Positions 23,401 through 38,646 of a stretch of DNA of 64,000 nt are shown in pieces. The position numbers and the translations under genes were made by a program. The stretch's first letter is position 1. The number at the start of each line of letters is the position of its first letter. This DNA comes from Helicoverpa zea (taxonomy: Eukaryota > Arthropoda > Insecta > Lepidoptera > Noctuidae), in assembly GCF_022581195.2 (NCBI RefSeq), contig NC_061465.1, positions 5,830,501 to 5,894,500 of the forward strand, given 5' to 3'. The notes under the pieces are model-generated. The model searched no databases. It worked only from the letters and a program-made list of their open reading frames with translations, and was not told where the DNA came from.

Positions 23401-26400
23401 TCAGTATTCAGAAGTGTTTTTAAAATTACAGGTTAAGCTTTCCAAGAGAATCTTACATAATAAACCTTAACCACTTAGTCAGTAAATACACTTTAAGTTA
23501 TATAACACAGCTTGAAGCGTTAAATTTTCTAAGTACAACACCAGTTCCAAGAAAATAAAAGTCGACTCACAAATATAAGTTGTAACAACACAACGATTAC
23601 CTTTATTACTCTCTTTACGATCCGTTAATGTTCAAAAGACTAGACAGTACTGAAGAATTCTCTCGACTTACAAAAGATAGATAACTTAAGTAAGCGAAAG
23701 AACTTCAAGTTTTACTTTAAGACGAAAAGGCTTTGCAATTTTAAGTCAGTAAATGACTTGAATCTGTAACTTGTTCATTATCTTCTTAATTGATTTTTTA
23801 GATTTAAATAGGTTTGATAATTTTGGTCAAATATTATATTTCTTAACTTAATTATGTAACCCATATTAAGCAGTATCATCAAAACCATTTAAGAAGATTT
23901 ATTAAAAATTAATTAATTCGTTCGTTTTAATCTATGACGTAATTTTCATCAACGTAATTTGCCAACAAGCCCAAGATCTTTCGAAAGGCTTGAATCTCTT
24001 AAACGGTTGTGTCTTGGACCGTACCTCTTCCTACAGGGCACTCTCACAATCAGAGCTTATGCATAAATTTGAATTTTCAATTAAGGATACTTTGAAGAAA
24101 ATTTTATTAGACATAAAGTGAAACCTTTGGTCTCTTAAGACGAAATACGAATTAGAGAATAGCGGTGCCATAGAGATAAACACAAATCTTATATTTCCAA
24201 AGATTTCCATGAAAATTCTAAGCGTACTTCCCAGTACTTCTTGAGTTATTCCAAATTTTTGTTTCTAAGAACGCGAATAAACAGCGTATTTTTTTGATCT
24301 TATATCAAAAGCCATTAATACCATTTCCGGAGAAACATTAAACTTGTAAAAAAATCATACGTACCTAAACAATGTTGAAATAGGTACATACATACATACA
24401 TAGCTTGCTTTATAGAGACTCACAAAATGTTGTGTAGAATCTTTTAAAAGTCAATTCCATTCCCTTCACTGTGCAGTACAGGGCTGCACCCCAAAACGTC
24501 TGAAAGGCGTTCGCGAGATATCTTAAATGAGTTTCGTTATCTTCTGTGAAAGAAAATGGGATTAATAGTTAGCAGAGAGCCCTGAAGACGCTAAAACATC
24601 TATTTGAACGTTACTACAAAAACACTTTAGTACTGCGTATTTATTTAGCGAAAATCTTTGTAAGAACTTAATTTTACTGAGTAAAAAATAATCTTTTTCA
24701 GTTTTGTCATTTATCACCGAAGTGGTAGAATAAATACCTTCTAAAAACACTTTTTATTTAAAAGAATGTATCTTTGAACGCTGTTAACTTCTTTTCCGAA
24801 TGTTTGGCACTTCAAGACAGAAGAATAGATAGCTATTGTGGTCGCAATAACAGTGATGGTACATTCAACATTCATGACTTGAGCGGTCACCGGTGGCGGA
24901 CGAAAACTGCGAGCATCGAGGCTTCATGCAAAAGAACCTAAGTCTATAAAGCGGCCATAAAGGGTCCGCGTACAAAGAATGCAAAGTGAGCTTCGCCGTA
25001 AACTGAGCTAACCTCTCCGCGGTGTCCTTTACGATAGATTTATATTCATGACACTATCTCCAACGCGTAAAATTTCGGGCAATGGCGATCCAGAAGCAGG
25101 CATATGTAATTTTGTTTGAATAAGTAAAGAGGGGTAAGGAACTAAGGACAAAGGATATTTGATCTTTTCTGTCTCCGCTCGAATACGAATAAATAAAATC
25201 GCCTGCGGACTGGTTTATGTGATATTTCATAAATGGATTTTGAAGGATAGTGTGTTATGGGATTATTGATTCCCCCTAGACACCGTCGACGTCTGAAGTA
25301 CGTTGGTACATTATCTCGGCGGTCTCATGAGATAACCTAATATATCTTATATCCGGATAACTTCGCCTATATGACCATATTTTCCTAACAGCTAGAAAAT
25401 ATACCTACAAAATATACTAGAAATCTCAAGAGATTGTGTTAAGTTTCAATGACTTAATTTAAGTTTGAAACAAGATAAATAGCTGTTTATGAAGGTTGTA
25501 TCAAAATTAACAATTCCATCTTCGTTTAAGCTTTGCGAGCGCGATATAAATCTGTTGCTTAAGTAATATCTAATCTCATACAATTTGAACGATTATTTTG
25601 AAAAAACAATTCCGTTCAGTTTTACGAGTAGTTAGGGGTAGTCGTTTTATGGCAAGCGCATTGGACCTCCTAAGCCAACAAGCAGTTAATCATTCAACGT
25701 CGACGACTACATAACGTTTTATTGCTCAGACGTCTGTGAAAAAAGGAAAACAATACGGAGCGACGTAAACGTTGAGACTGGATTTAATTCGGACAGTGTT
25801 TTCATAAATATTTATATGCCTGTACGGGCTGAAAATATGTTTAAGAATCTACAATAGCTCCCCGCTCCGGGCGCCGTGTGACAGCTACTCCGAAACATAC
25901 GGAGCTCCGGAAATAAAAAAAACACACGTACACACGCGGAGCACTTAAAATAAAACCTTACAACGAACTGTAAGCAGCGGTTTATCCTGATGTAATATTT
26001 TCCCATTTCGTACTTCAGCTTTGTACTCGCTGTTTACAGCCAGATATGTTTTAAGTGTGTTTGCTTTCATCTCTTGGATTATTTTAGGCTCTTTTAGACT
26101 TCGAGGAAGCTGAATCTATTTTAGAGGAAAAATCTAGAGTTAACGTTCTATTTGTCATGGTTAATTCTTAGATTTTATTACGCACAGAAAATATTGAAGG
26201 GGAGTAACAGTAAAGTGAGCAAGCCATAAAACAGATTTAATTAGAGATGCAACGCTAATCTCCATTCGCGTCGACCCAGCCAGGAGACGGAAAATTTTAT
26301 GGCAACAAAAAATGTTAATTCATGTCGCAGATAATACAATTTTACTGTTGATGGAGGACTGAGATGAAATTAGATACTTCAGTAAACATACCTACGAACT

Positions 26401-29400
26401 GCTACATATTTAAGAGGCCTATTAGCGGTTCTTTTAAATTTTAATGAGAAAACTCTGTATAAAAGTCGTATAAACAGCTATAGAAAGAGTTTCGTTTTCT
26501 TTTTGTAATCTTATATAATCCGTTAAGTTAATGAAGTTTGTTACAGTTTGTACATGATTTTAATGTTAAGATTACTTTTTATTTCATCATCAAGTTGCTT
26601 TATAAGTAGAAACTTCGTAACGATATCTTCGTAATTAGGAAATGCTTTTTTCTTTTGTTTATATTTTTTAAAGGATTTTCTTTATACTTTTAAGTATTTA
26701 ATAAATCGATTATCAACTACGTGTACGTACGTTACATAGTTAATTACTATCAGTCCATAATATGTAGTTAGGTGCGATGCAATTAGCCGTCGTTTAGCAT
26801 TATCCTATTAACCGCTGGATTAAATTTTGTTATTCACAACAACAACAGCGAAAATGAGAGCTGACCACAATTTGCGCGGTGCAAATGAAAATCTTTGCCA
26901 AATTGGTTAACCATTAATTTGTAAAACATTATTCTAGAACTACACGAAATTTGAAATTCAGATTTCGTGTCGTAGTGGTATTAGTTTCATGGTTAGTTTA
27001 TAATGAATAAAACCACTGTTTAACCATAATAACGATTTGTTTGGATTACAGGAGTATAGTTTCCGAGTACTATAAAACGGCAGTTGATTATTTTAAAAAT
27101 AGATGCCGTAGAATAAAGCCAGTCGTAAAAATTGTTTTTCGACAAAAAAATAGTCAGACTTTAATACTAGAATTTACGATATCCGTTTTCACCTGAAACT
27201 AGTCGTTAAATTCAGCATTTAACTGCAGGTTTATGTTCGTAATTTTGACAAAAGGCAATAAAACTTAACCTTAAGTGTCGAATGTCAAACGATATAACCG
27301 TCCAAAAACGGTAGAGAAAATAATATTTTATTTTGTGCAGACTTGCTTGAAAAATAATGAGGAAATCATATAAAAAAGCAAGTGTATCTTAATCAAGTTT
27401 TCTTCTCTGTTTAGAGATTATAATGAACACACTTTATAAATTATTTTCCGTTTCAAAAACATCACGAGCTTAATTACAATCAAAGCAAACTGTCCTCGTC
27501 TTTAATCAAACACGCCGTACCTCTGAATTTCAGCAAGAAATACTATTATTAATTAGAAATCTAACACTAAATATATAACGCCTTAATGAACTCGAAGTCT
27601 AAATAACATGGAGGCATCCTTTGTATTAATATAAGCGGTATAACAATATACCGTACACACGTTTGGTACATACCCTTCATTATGTCGCTATAGGTGTGTG
27701 TAAATGTTGAGGCTCATAATTAGAGTAAAAGCGTCGCGTCGCTGCGCCGGTGTAGGGCAGCACCTCAAAGAACACTTACAATAGGTAATGTACTTAACGC
27801 GGTAGTGCCTAGTATCGTCATTACTTTGAGCCGTCATAGAGAATAACGTTGCTGTGGAGTCGATAATTGTATTCTTGAGTTCGATATTTTGAAGATTGGA
27901 GATGGTTTTGGGCATATTTTGGTTAGGTTTTTGGCTTAGACCGGCTTAAATGGTAGGTATATTAGTAGCGTAGTCATGGACTAATTCAAGTATGTGATTG
28001 TAAAAATATAATTTTGTGTTTTTAAATTTAAGTCATACAACTAAAACTGTTTTGAGTCGATCTAAAAAGTGTATTGTAAAAGATATTGTGCACGAGTCAA
28101 ATGTGAAACTTAAAAAACTTGAAGACAAAATCTCCACCAAAAATCTGTGAGTCCAAAATTCGTAATAGCAATATCGTCTCCACGCATCGAAGTGGGTAGC
28201 GCCCCTGGCAAGATAAAGTACATTTAGATAAATGGAAGAGAGGCACAACCTTCTGCCGGGTGGGCACTCGGGCTAAACGACAGTCTTAATTTTCCCAAAG
28301 TAATAATTAAGAGTGAAGGCTCGTGGGGGCCAACAAACTCTTGCCGAGAAAACTGGCGCTAAATTTTTAAACAAGCCTTAAGTACAAAGTCCGATACGTT
28401 CAAAGTTAATTATATTAATAAATAAAATGTTAACGACGCTAGAAGGCGTAGTTTAAGAAGGTTCCATGCTTCACTGTTTTTGCTTTTGAATTAGAAACGA
28501 TAATGCACATTTTATGCTTCAGTCGATGAAAATGGAAGAAAAAGTTCGAAATCGAAGAAGGGTAAAAATATAAATAATGCAGCACCACTATCAAATAACT
28601 TTTTTATTTTGTTTTTTTTTTTCGAGTAAAGTGGGGTTAATTATAAATAAAAATACTAAAATATTTTATAAAGAATTCAGATTTAAAAATGTCCACTGAA
28701 AACGTCGATGTGATCATTTAAAAAGAAATAAAGCTGATATCGTACAAAAAGTGCAAATTGAATAAAAATATCAGCAAAAGCTTACGAGGCTTCATTGTTA
28801 AAAATATAATTGTTTTTCTGTAGCATTGTGCAATTGAAAGTTTATGCCGCTGATAATTTTATTTTTAATTAAAAATATATGTCAGTGTGTTATTGCTTGC
28901 AATTCTGTGTTCGTTTACTTTATTAATTTAAGTTCTTTGAATTATATAAAGTTCATCAAAACCTTTAAAATATAGTTTACAACTTAAGTTTATCTATCCG
29001 TATGTCGTATACCGTATGTTATGTTTTGAAGTAGTATTTATAATGGTATCGAACATTCTTAAAATAGATACGTCAAAGTTGAGAGCAAGCGGGAAATGCC
29101 ACGTGAAATGAATTGGCCCGAAATCCCATCGAAAATAATTACTAATTCACTGTGGACTGAAACTTTTGTGACTGAACTGATGTGTATTTAAAATAAAGTT
29201 ATTTATATAGATGATAGACAATAAAACTGAATGTGTTTTATAGTTTACAGTTTTATTGTTCTAATAAAATTTGATATGGTTTAGATGTGTCAATCATTCA
29301 ACATATTGATTTAGGTTGTCTTTAATATATATCTGTTTGATACAGCAATTTATAAGACATGATTCTTTTAATTGAATAATGTCTGTCATGAATTTAAAAA

Positions 29401-30030
29401 AGGGACTTAAATTTTAATTGAAAAATTACTAAAAACAAGTCTCCCGGGATTTAACTGAGTGAAACAGAAACGTAATTTCCACGGACGATTCCTGTGACAG
29501 AAGTTAATAATTATATTAACCTCGAGTATCACGGCTTGAATTAAACAGTTAATTTCTTCGGATATTTTTTGCTTCAAGTCCATTCTAATTAAGTTAGTGA
29601 TTATAGATACGGTTGCTGTAAGGGGAAAGGAGAAACGCAAAAACTCTGGGACTCGGAACATAATCATTTTACACTCAAACTAACCCGCTCTAACTTGTTT
29701 AGTTTCAAAGGGGTCCTATTAATTTTCTAATGAGTTCAGGTAAGATTTAATTCTTCATTAGAATTTCACTTCGAATTTATGTGAAAGGCATTTGAAGGTT
29801 GTGCTTAATTTAATTAAGACTTTGTTTATTTTTGTGACTCTTGGGTTTGTTTGGTTTTGAGACTACCTTTGAGCAGATTCATACATAGTAAATATCAGCT
29901 ATGACTTAATTATCTGCCTGTTTTAGAACGTTTATGCATTTTCAGGTGTGTAATATATTATTATAACTCTAGCATACGCTGAAACTATGAGAAATAATAA
30001 CACTACGCAACAAAATTTTCCTTTTTTATT
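20478..30030. other. Long gene-less stretch
   Basis: More than 9 kb of AT-rich DNA with only short ORFs lacking motifs. A GC-richer patch lies at about 22930-23130. A short hairpin with 9-bp arms (acacgaaat/atttcgtgt) lies near 26942-26970. No transposon ends are recognised. It may be intron or intergenic DNA. Confidence 0.45.
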
Positions 30031-30425
30031 GTATCCAAGGTGAAACATATAAATTTCTGCAGATTATCTATCACAGAATCGAAGTCTAGAACACAGGACT
30101 GCGCTAGCACGTCTAGTTTTGGAGAAAAATTAATCTGAAAATGCCTTAAAACGCTTTTTTAACGATATTTTTTAAAGCCATTTTTCTAAAAAAAAGTAAC
30201 TGGATTTGAATTGAGAAGAGCAGTACTAAATGATTCTTTAGTTAGAAAATACGAAAAAAAATTGTGTCTGTAGAAAAATGGCTTTAAATATCGTTAAAAA
30301 AGCGTTTTTAGGCATTTTCAGATTGGTTTTTCTCCAAAACTAGACGTGCTAGAGCAGTCCAGTGTTCTAGACTTCGATTCTGTGATAGATAATCTGCAAA
30401 AATTTATATGTTTCACCTTGGATAC
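30031..30425. mobile_element. Foldback element, about 155-bp arms
   Basis: The left arm (30031-30188) and right arm (30271-30425) are reverse complements with a few small indels, around an 82-bp loop. The outer ends are gtatccaaggtgaaacatat and its complement. Mirror-image short ORFs on the two strands come from the symmetry. It encodes nothing. The termini do not share the ATCCCACC motif, so this is a different foldback family. Confidence 0.85.
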
Positions 30426-32646
30426 TAAAATGCTGTCGACTAGTGTAATTATAACCCGACTTTTTGTTGAGTTTCCAATCCAGAAAACTAAAGAGTTTTC
30501 TTTTAACTTACGAGAAAACAATGATCATTAAAAATCACCACAAAAAAAAAATCTTTATTCCCTTAATTATTAACGCAGCAATTCATCAAACTATAAACCT
30601 GATCAAGCAGAACCCACGACCAGTAGATTAGCAATTGTAAACAAGAAGGTGTTCACATTACATTATGAAGTAGCAATACGGTCCCGCCCTGGACATTAGT
30701 CAGACGAGCCACTTGGTCTCCATTGATGGCAGCAATTCGCGTTATAGGTAAATAGTGTAAGCGTGACAAGGCGTTTATGGCATGGGTATGGGTACCTGTC
30801 ATTGGTCCTTTGCAATTCCAGTAGGGATCTATAGTCTTTGTCGGAATATATTTAAGGTGTTGTTTTGGACTTTGGGATTATTTGAGAGTTACCAGTGCAA
30901 TGGTACATAAAAAGGTTAAGAAGGAATACGGTGAGTTTTAGTCAGGAAGAGTCTGAAGGTCATTTGATATACCCATCAAAAAAAGAAGTTCTTTTAGTAG
31001 CTTTAAATAAGTATAATTTGCAAACTGGGAATATAATAATTAACATAAAAATTAAATTCGTGGGTTATTTTTTTACATAACAACAACAAACTGAGTCTAA
31101 TGAGCTTGCTTGCCAGTTAACTTTATAAATCACAGTTTGTATCGAGACGAAATGAATAACAAATAAAACAATCACAGTATTGTATTTGAATAGGTTTAAT
31201 CAGGCGTCGGATATGACCAAATGAACCGCGGTTTGGACTGCGTTTATTAAATAAGTTTGCTTTGAACTAATCCAAATGAATAATTACTGTTCGTACGGTT
31301 AGTCGTACTTTATTTATAATGTGCTCTGTTTATATGTCAAAATTTTGTGGTGAAAATTAATACTTGGGGGTTTTAATTTACTCGTTGCCATAATGTATTT
31401 ATTTTTCGGTTAATAAACGCAATTAAAAGGTTTAAACAGTAAAACTATATTTATTCAAAATCTGAATATTGTGGCCTAGAAATTAACACAAATGTTTTTC
31501 ACAGAGTAATTTATATAAGTAGATAATAAAAAACACTGATCAAATATTAGAACTCTGCTGATAAAAGCTCAACCCCGGCTTTCACATGGTCCAAAAAGGT
31601 TAAGGTTACCTAAGTCTAATAAGTCCCACCAAATGTGTACGTTCCCAGAGGAAATATTGTCACATCCCCGTTTATTTATAAATTACTGGACCCCAAAAGT
31701 CTTTTCTGCTTGATTAAATAATATGACTCTTTGATCCAAAAATGAATCTGGACAAATCACGATACTGGAGTCAACGGAGCGTGCCGACTCGAATAGGCAT
31801 TGCGTGTATCGAAGGACTCCCAATAAGGGACGGCGATGCCATCCAATACGATACGAGTATATTAATCTACTACTAATGTGGTGTTCCTTGCCCCCTGGCA
31901 GCAACCGGCGACCGAATTAAACTCACTTATATTGATGACGACACTTTGTCTCCGTCCACTGGCCATTCGCTCTGTGTAAGTTTAACGTGTTGTTGCGAAT
32001 AGATCCGACCTTTTCAAATGGTAAGGACTTCGCTCGTTTAATTCTACGGAAATTCGAATGTAATTTAGAGTGGGGATAATTTACACGGTTTAATTTGTAT
32101 GGTCTGAGTGGTTTGTTTGGGACTTCGTTCGATCTTCTTAATAGTTTTAGGCTGAAGTATTTAATGTCCCTTTCCTTTGCATGTGTGGGGATATCCCTAA
32201 AACTTTAACTAAAGCCGCAAATGACCTCTTTATATAACGTGCTGAAGGATAATTAAACCAGAAAACACTGATATAATCTCGGGAAGAAAAGCATAAAGTT
32301 TTTTGCAAGTTGACATTTTTTCTTCGACAATCCGTCTGAAAAGTTCGTTAAGGCGGAAGCGTCTGTGAGTTATTAAACTTTTTAATACTTAATTATGAAC
32401 GACTCTTATAACCGAGCATGTATTTCTTGGAAGAGGTAGTTAAAAGAAAGTGCCAATATTATTTTTTATGACTAGGCTAATTTGCATTCAGCTACTGAAT
32501 AACTGTTTGAATCGGTTAAATAGGTATTTCAGGCAATGTTCCGATTAGCCGAAATTCTCGATCACTATTGGCAGAGCATTCGAAAACAGTTCATCAAGAC
32601 CGGAGTACGAAATTCAAATTAAGACCTTGATACACTATCCGGCTCG
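30426..32646. other. No recognisable gene
   Basis: AT-rich sequence. No ORF with coding character, repeat boundary or RNA gene was seen. Confidence 0.5.
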
Positions 32647-33200
32647 TGCACCTCTTTAATGGGGACTGAGGACATGGAGTATGAAACAAATGGAGTGCTA
32701 ATATTAGATCCTTAAAGACAATATGCAATCGTTTAAGTAATATTTTTAGTAACTTTTGGTGACATGGGTTAATCATATTAGTCTACATAAAAGATTTAAC
32801 TACGATATAATTATAGTAATTAAAAAAATGAAAATAATTATAATCAAGATTTTGAGATTAACATCTCCGGCTAGTTATAAATATTTATGGCCTTACTAAA
32901 ATAAAACTTAAACATCTGTTGAACAACTGTCTAAAAAATGTGACTGCAAAACGGACCATATCGACGTCATAATCTGTATTTTTTTAGACAAGTGTTCAAC
33001 AGACTTAAAAGTTTTTGTGGTATGACGGTTATTACCTTTTGAAGCGTTATCTTCATTTGTCAGTTAGTATAAAACTTGTTTTGGGGCCCATGTGGGAATT
33101 TAAATTGACCGCTATCAACGAAATTCTAAGCTCTCCATTACCTAATTCTCCATGTCTACGATGGTAACTATACCAACCCAGTCCCCATTAAAGAGGTGCA
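32647..33200. repeat. Degenerate inverted-repeat element (possible old MITE)
   Basis: A perfect 22-bp inverted pair lies at 32647-32668 and 33179-33200 (tgcacctctttaatggggac and complement). Similarity continues inward after a gap (acatggag, then aatggag). A second inverted pair of about 24 bp (32916-32939 and about 32979-33003, ctgttgaaca core) is nested near the middle. The arms are mostly eroded. Interpretation as one old palindromic element is inference. Confidence 0.5.
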
Positions 33201-33466
33201 TGTGTGCGTGACTAATTTCGTACAGTCAGCATATCAGGCTGGATGCCACGTGTTTCGGCTCATAATGTTGTTGTAGTGGTAGAAAAAACATCCGTATTAG
33301 AATTTTGGGGTTGTAAACTTTGCAATTTATTCATTCGGAAACGAATGTCCCTTGATTACTACTTCTGCTTTTTTAAAGACACTGGGCAAAAAGTTTGGAA
33401 TATTATAGTGTGTGTGTGTGTTTACTTAAATTGAGTTCTTATCTGTGTCTTCAACAAAGATCTTAA

Positions 33467-33652
33467 TCCTACTTATATTATAAATGTGAAAGTTTGTGAG
33501 AATGTATGGATGTATGTTTGTTATTCAATCACGCAAAAACGGCTGGACCGATTTGATTGAAATTTGGTATGTAGATAGGTAATACCCTGGATTAACACAT
33601 AGGCTACTTTTTATCAACACACCACGCGGGCGAAGCCGCTGGCGGAAGCTAG
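33467..33652 (+). mobile_element. Short non-autonomous Helitron (Lep1-like)
   Basis: The element begins TCCTACTTATATTATAAATG after A33466 and ends gcgggcgaagccgctggcgg, then CTAG (33649-33652) before T33653. This matches Helitron rules: 5' TC, a GC-rich hairpin just before CTRR, and insertion between A and T. The 'acgcaaaaacggctggaccg' internal block is familiar from abundant lepidopteran copies. It is 186 bp long with no coding sequence. Confidence 0.8.
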
Positions 33653-36600
33653 TTTAGATATAAAATAATATTAAGATGGCTATCAACTGTATCTATTATA
33701 AAAGTTTTGATAACTTAGTTTCTGATGTAATTTTTTTATTAAACCGGCTAATTCAACTTCGTCAAGGCTACACGTATAACTAACCTTCCCGCGCCCTAAC
33801 ATACAATTTCAGTCTACCAAATACAATATGGAACTCCTACGCAACGCTCCTATATTCAGATGGTTTCACTTCGCTTAGTTTAACCTCAAAGCGGCATACG
33901 TTTCAATAACACCACGAAAAGCTTTTTATCTGAGTGCAAAGCCATCGATAATGACGGCCACAACTAGAGCTGCCACACTTTCATTAAGTTTTCTAGTCCA
34001 CAAACGTCGTATTAAATCCTCAGCCCCAAAGCGTATGAAGAGGACGGAAGATAGCTTAGTCAACATGTGTGACAGAGACAAAGCATGTCGCACATCCCCG
34101 CACTTGATCCTGTTTATCATACACGGGACTTATTAAAGCGACCAACGCGTGTAGTTGTTTCGCAGTAAAACTTTAAAGTCGATGAAAATACTTGGAGTCG
34201 ACTTTTGTAAAAAAAATATGTATTAAGATTAGACATACAAGGCAAGAGCACACATGTTTTCAGAATAAGTTACTTTTACGTTTTTTTTTTCAAAACTTAT
34301 TAAAAATAAATGCCCTAACTAAAAGCAAATTGACTAAATATTAAATTAAACTCTAGCGCTCCAAATGCAAACAAACCTGTAAAAAAATATTTGCACACAT
34401 GCGATAATTACATTACTGTAGCACACAGTGCGTGCAAACATTATTTTTGCTCCAAATAGAATCGAGTAACAAACAATGCAAGTTCGACTCGTTGCCCTCC
34501 AACGTCCGACAGATTGGCGTTCTATTCATATGTAGATTGCAACAAAAAATCCAATAAACAAGACACAGAGCTCTCACATCTCCCCTCCCATCATTATTGA
34601 AAAGAATGTTAACAGTGCACCCGGCTTATCCCGGGGTCGTTTTACCAAAAGAGTTAGACTAACGAATGGTCGCCCTACACCGTCATGAGTGACTCTCTCG
34701 TTACGCTTGACACTTCAATTCGGATTAAATTCAGTTGCGAATTTAAATCGGCAATAGTATTTGTGAGCCAGACTGTTGAACCAGATACGATTTGAGACTG
34801 ATTACTTACCTGAGACTTAGATACGGATGGGGTGGCTTTTTTGAAGGGGAAAGATTCAAATATTGTCGGCATATGATGTTGTTAATTTATAACTAACTGA
34901 TATTACGCCCCGTAAAATAATTTAATTATAATCATAACCGTTTGATACAAATATAAATGTCCCTTATGTATATCACTAAGCTTAGACACCCTGATAATAA
35001 CGGTTCGGTTTTTCTTTAACAGTATTTTCATTGCAATTTTTCAAAAGAGCCGTGGCATATACCTGCACGCAGGCGACAAAACCTCATATAGTGGTATTCC
35101 AAGTATTCACATATTAGCCGATGGCCAGCTACAATTTTTCCACTTCCATGCCGCTTAGCACAACTTCAGAGAGGATTCATATCGCCGCAGCGGATGCGTT
35201 TGTTTTGTTCAAATTTATTTTATCAAGTAAACGTTGGTATTCCGCTCAGTGGTCCGGACCTAATATGCAGTAATGCGGCAAAGTAGTACCCTCCGCACCT
35301 ACCACTGCCGAGTTTGATGCCGACTAATGAGTGAAGTTATTCGCTTAATTATTTTTGTGCAGATTTTAACGGTTTGTTAACCTTTAAATGTGTGCTCTCG
35401 TCTGTGGAAGCGCTTAATTTATGTACAGATACAAGAATTTATATTGAAGGGGCTTACTTCTGCAACGCAATCAGTTTGAGTTGCATACTTGTACAAACAG
35501 CAGCTGAAGAGATGGAACAACAAACTTTGATGATGCTGCACTTCAACAATAACTCATTCAGCAAGCTTGCTGTCTGCTTAAATACCTTCTTAGGATTTTA
35601 ATAAACTCGCAACGTGCAGCATATTAATGAATATACTGCTTACTTGTTTTACGACTGTTTCTTTCATTAAAAATACATTTTAAAAAAGCGTTGCAGCAAA
35701 AACAAGCTCAAATTGATCGCGAAATAATCGATTCCTTTCAACAGCACCCTCAACCCTTCCACCGCAACATCCATTCCATTTCGTTTTTTGAAAAACCACA
35801 TTAAGAAAAATGTTCATCGTAAAATGAAAGGGCAATAATAACAAAGTGCAGTACAAATTGCAGAATCACGCGTCGCGTACCATTTCACTCTCTGAGAGCA
35901 GTGATTAATCGCGTTTTCATTAGTGTCGCATCCAAAATGACATAGTTATGAATCGCCAGTTCAATCAACTTGGTTTCAATAACAATTTTTCATTCTCGAC
36001 ACACTAATTAAGTGCTTTTCATAAATATTCTGGTAAAATCGCGACAGGTGGCAAAGCGTTCTGAACTCTATAATCTTTGACGTAAGATTGAATTTTTTTT
36101 CGGCACCAAGTTTGTAATGGCAGACTTGAAAGCGACATCCTTAGTAACAAGTGTAAAATATTTTCCCCAATCGTTGTACCTGGCGCCCCCTAGGGATATT
36201 TCAAGGGTGAATAAGCTCGCATAATGGCAAAGGGTACAATATTTTAAATTTCAATCGCTGCGAGCGGTCCGGTTGCTCCCCGGGCGGCGTAGAACAAAGA
36301 TTTCACCCGGTGACTTCTGCTAAGTGTTATAATAACTTATTATATCGGGAAATCGTTTGAAATATCGCCGCTGTAATAGGAATTTCTTTTCCGAGAATTG
36401 TGTCGAATGTGTTCTTTTACAAATCGTTGTACATTTAAGATTTTATTATATGGCGGGCTTGCTGATATTTTCTCTAATCTAGGTAAAAAATAGTATATAG
36501 CAAAAAGATGTTAGGAGTTTCATGTTATTATTTTGCGGGAAAATTTTACAGTTAAATATTAAATTGACATCAACAACGGACGGAATTTTATGGCGAACAT

Positions 36601-38646
36601 TGAGTCCCACATAAATGAAGAAATAAAATACGTAGACAGCTTCGCGGCAATTTATAATTCGGGAGTTCCAAATCGCTTGTAAAAGGTGACTAATAAATAT
36701 TAACTACGACAAACGCAAGCAATCCATCCGTGTTTCGCTCTCATTCCGAACTCCCCCAGTCCGTTTTTTCAGCGAGATTAATTTTCCGAATCGTTATCAG
36801 CGCCTTACGATTGCCGACGCATTTGTTACACTAGAGTTCACCTTTTCAGTGAAATTGCAAATTTTATGCGAAGCGCAGATAAAGTACCTATAATCATTAT
36901 TATAACTCATAAATTTGATTGAAATTCGGTCACATTCCGAACGGGCGCTTATCGCGTGGTTGCAGTCGACTTGAAAAATACCTCGCCCCTAAATTCGTGA
37001 TTTGAGAGACGTCGAGTCAACGCTTCCGATCGATTTGCGTTTAGTGCTACAATGAACGTGTTTAATATCGACATTTGCATAACAAATTTGGAAAACGCGA
37101 CGGATTTTCAGGATCGAGAAAGCGGATCTCAGAGGTTGACAAAAAATGTTTGTATTCTTAGATGTAAGTATAACGATGCTAGAGATAAAAGGAAAATAAA
37201 AACGTAAAAATAAATTAAGCAATCCTTGCGATTGAAAACAGTTTTACATCTTTTGTTGTTATAAATATCTAAATCTCTTCGGGGAGAATTTTGTGTTATC
37301 AATTTACGTCATGCATATTAAAATTTTATAGCTTATTGTGAGATAAATTGTATCCAATTTTAGATTTGATGAAATTGCAATTTTATGACGAGATCTTTTG
37401 ATGTAGTGCTTTAATAAAAGTACTTTGATTCAAGTACTTAATACGTTTAAGCGAAAATTGTAATACATAACAATTTTATATTACAACGAAATATATTTAA
37501 AAAAGCCATAAATAAATATTTTGTTCAAGTATAAGTCACGGCCTGACATGCAAAGTACTATAATCATAAAAGAAGTTCAGACTTATAATCTTTCAATTAA
37601 ACACCATATTCCATCTAGTGTCTCAAATTACATTACACACACTAACACACACAAAGTAACATTGTCCCTTCACAATGCTATCACTTATAAGATCTCTTTA
37701 TCAATTAGAAATCTCTATAATATTTGCGGATGTCTTAGGCGAGAGTGAAGGGTGCGAGATTGCCTGAAGGGTTACAGGGCGACGGTGATACCTTTAATGT
37801 ACCCTTAGAACAATATGAGCAGAACTTTATCTGAAAATAGCATGTGTAAATTGCAATTTGTACAAAAGGAAACCTAAGAAGATAGGATTTATAGTTATGT
37901 AGTGCCAATCTTTAATAATAGGCTGACGTTATTAATTGCATTGCTTCTTTGAAAACTAAATAAATCTGATTATTATTTTAAATACAATTGCATTTTTTGG
38001 ATAGCTTTATTGGCCCCATAAAGTTAATTATGAAATCTGACTCATTACAACGTAATTGATTTCATACTGCAGTACAAATTCAATTAGCCACAAACGTACG
38101 CAATTTATAATTATAGAAATATGTCAAACACATCTCAATTAGCCGCTGAATCAATATAACATTTGCATGTAAATACGTTTTGATAGAACCTACGTGCAAT
38201 TGAAATGAGAGGCCGATTAAAAATTCACCCTTCATACTTACTTTACCGACAGCTTTCATAATTAGGCGGCTTTAACCACTTTCGCATATTAAATATATAG
38301 GTACGTATATATATAGAATATGTAGGTGTAGTTACGCGTTTGTGAAGCGATCGCGGGACGCTGATTAGCAGAATGGGGGATGATTATGATCGATTTTTGG
38401 TTTAGCGTTGCTTTTGATGGATTTAAAGGTTAAAGGCTTCTAGAATATGCTCGTATATGTTTAAATATCAGTTATTCTATGACATTTCAGAAAATGTGAA
38501 GGGTAATTTTATGAGTGTTTACATAATATATCTGTAGTTTTCAGGAACGTACTCGGTTAAGCTAGAGTCACTGGGGTGATCTTTAAATGACTTGTCTGAC
38601 GTGTGCAACCACTTCCTTTTAGAAAGATTATTAATAATTTAAGTGA
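33653..38646. other. Gene-less stretch
   Basis: About 5 kb without recognisable coding or repeat content. Slightly GC-richer patches lie near 35030-35330 and 36160-36300. Short ORFs are unconvincing. Confidence 0.45.
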
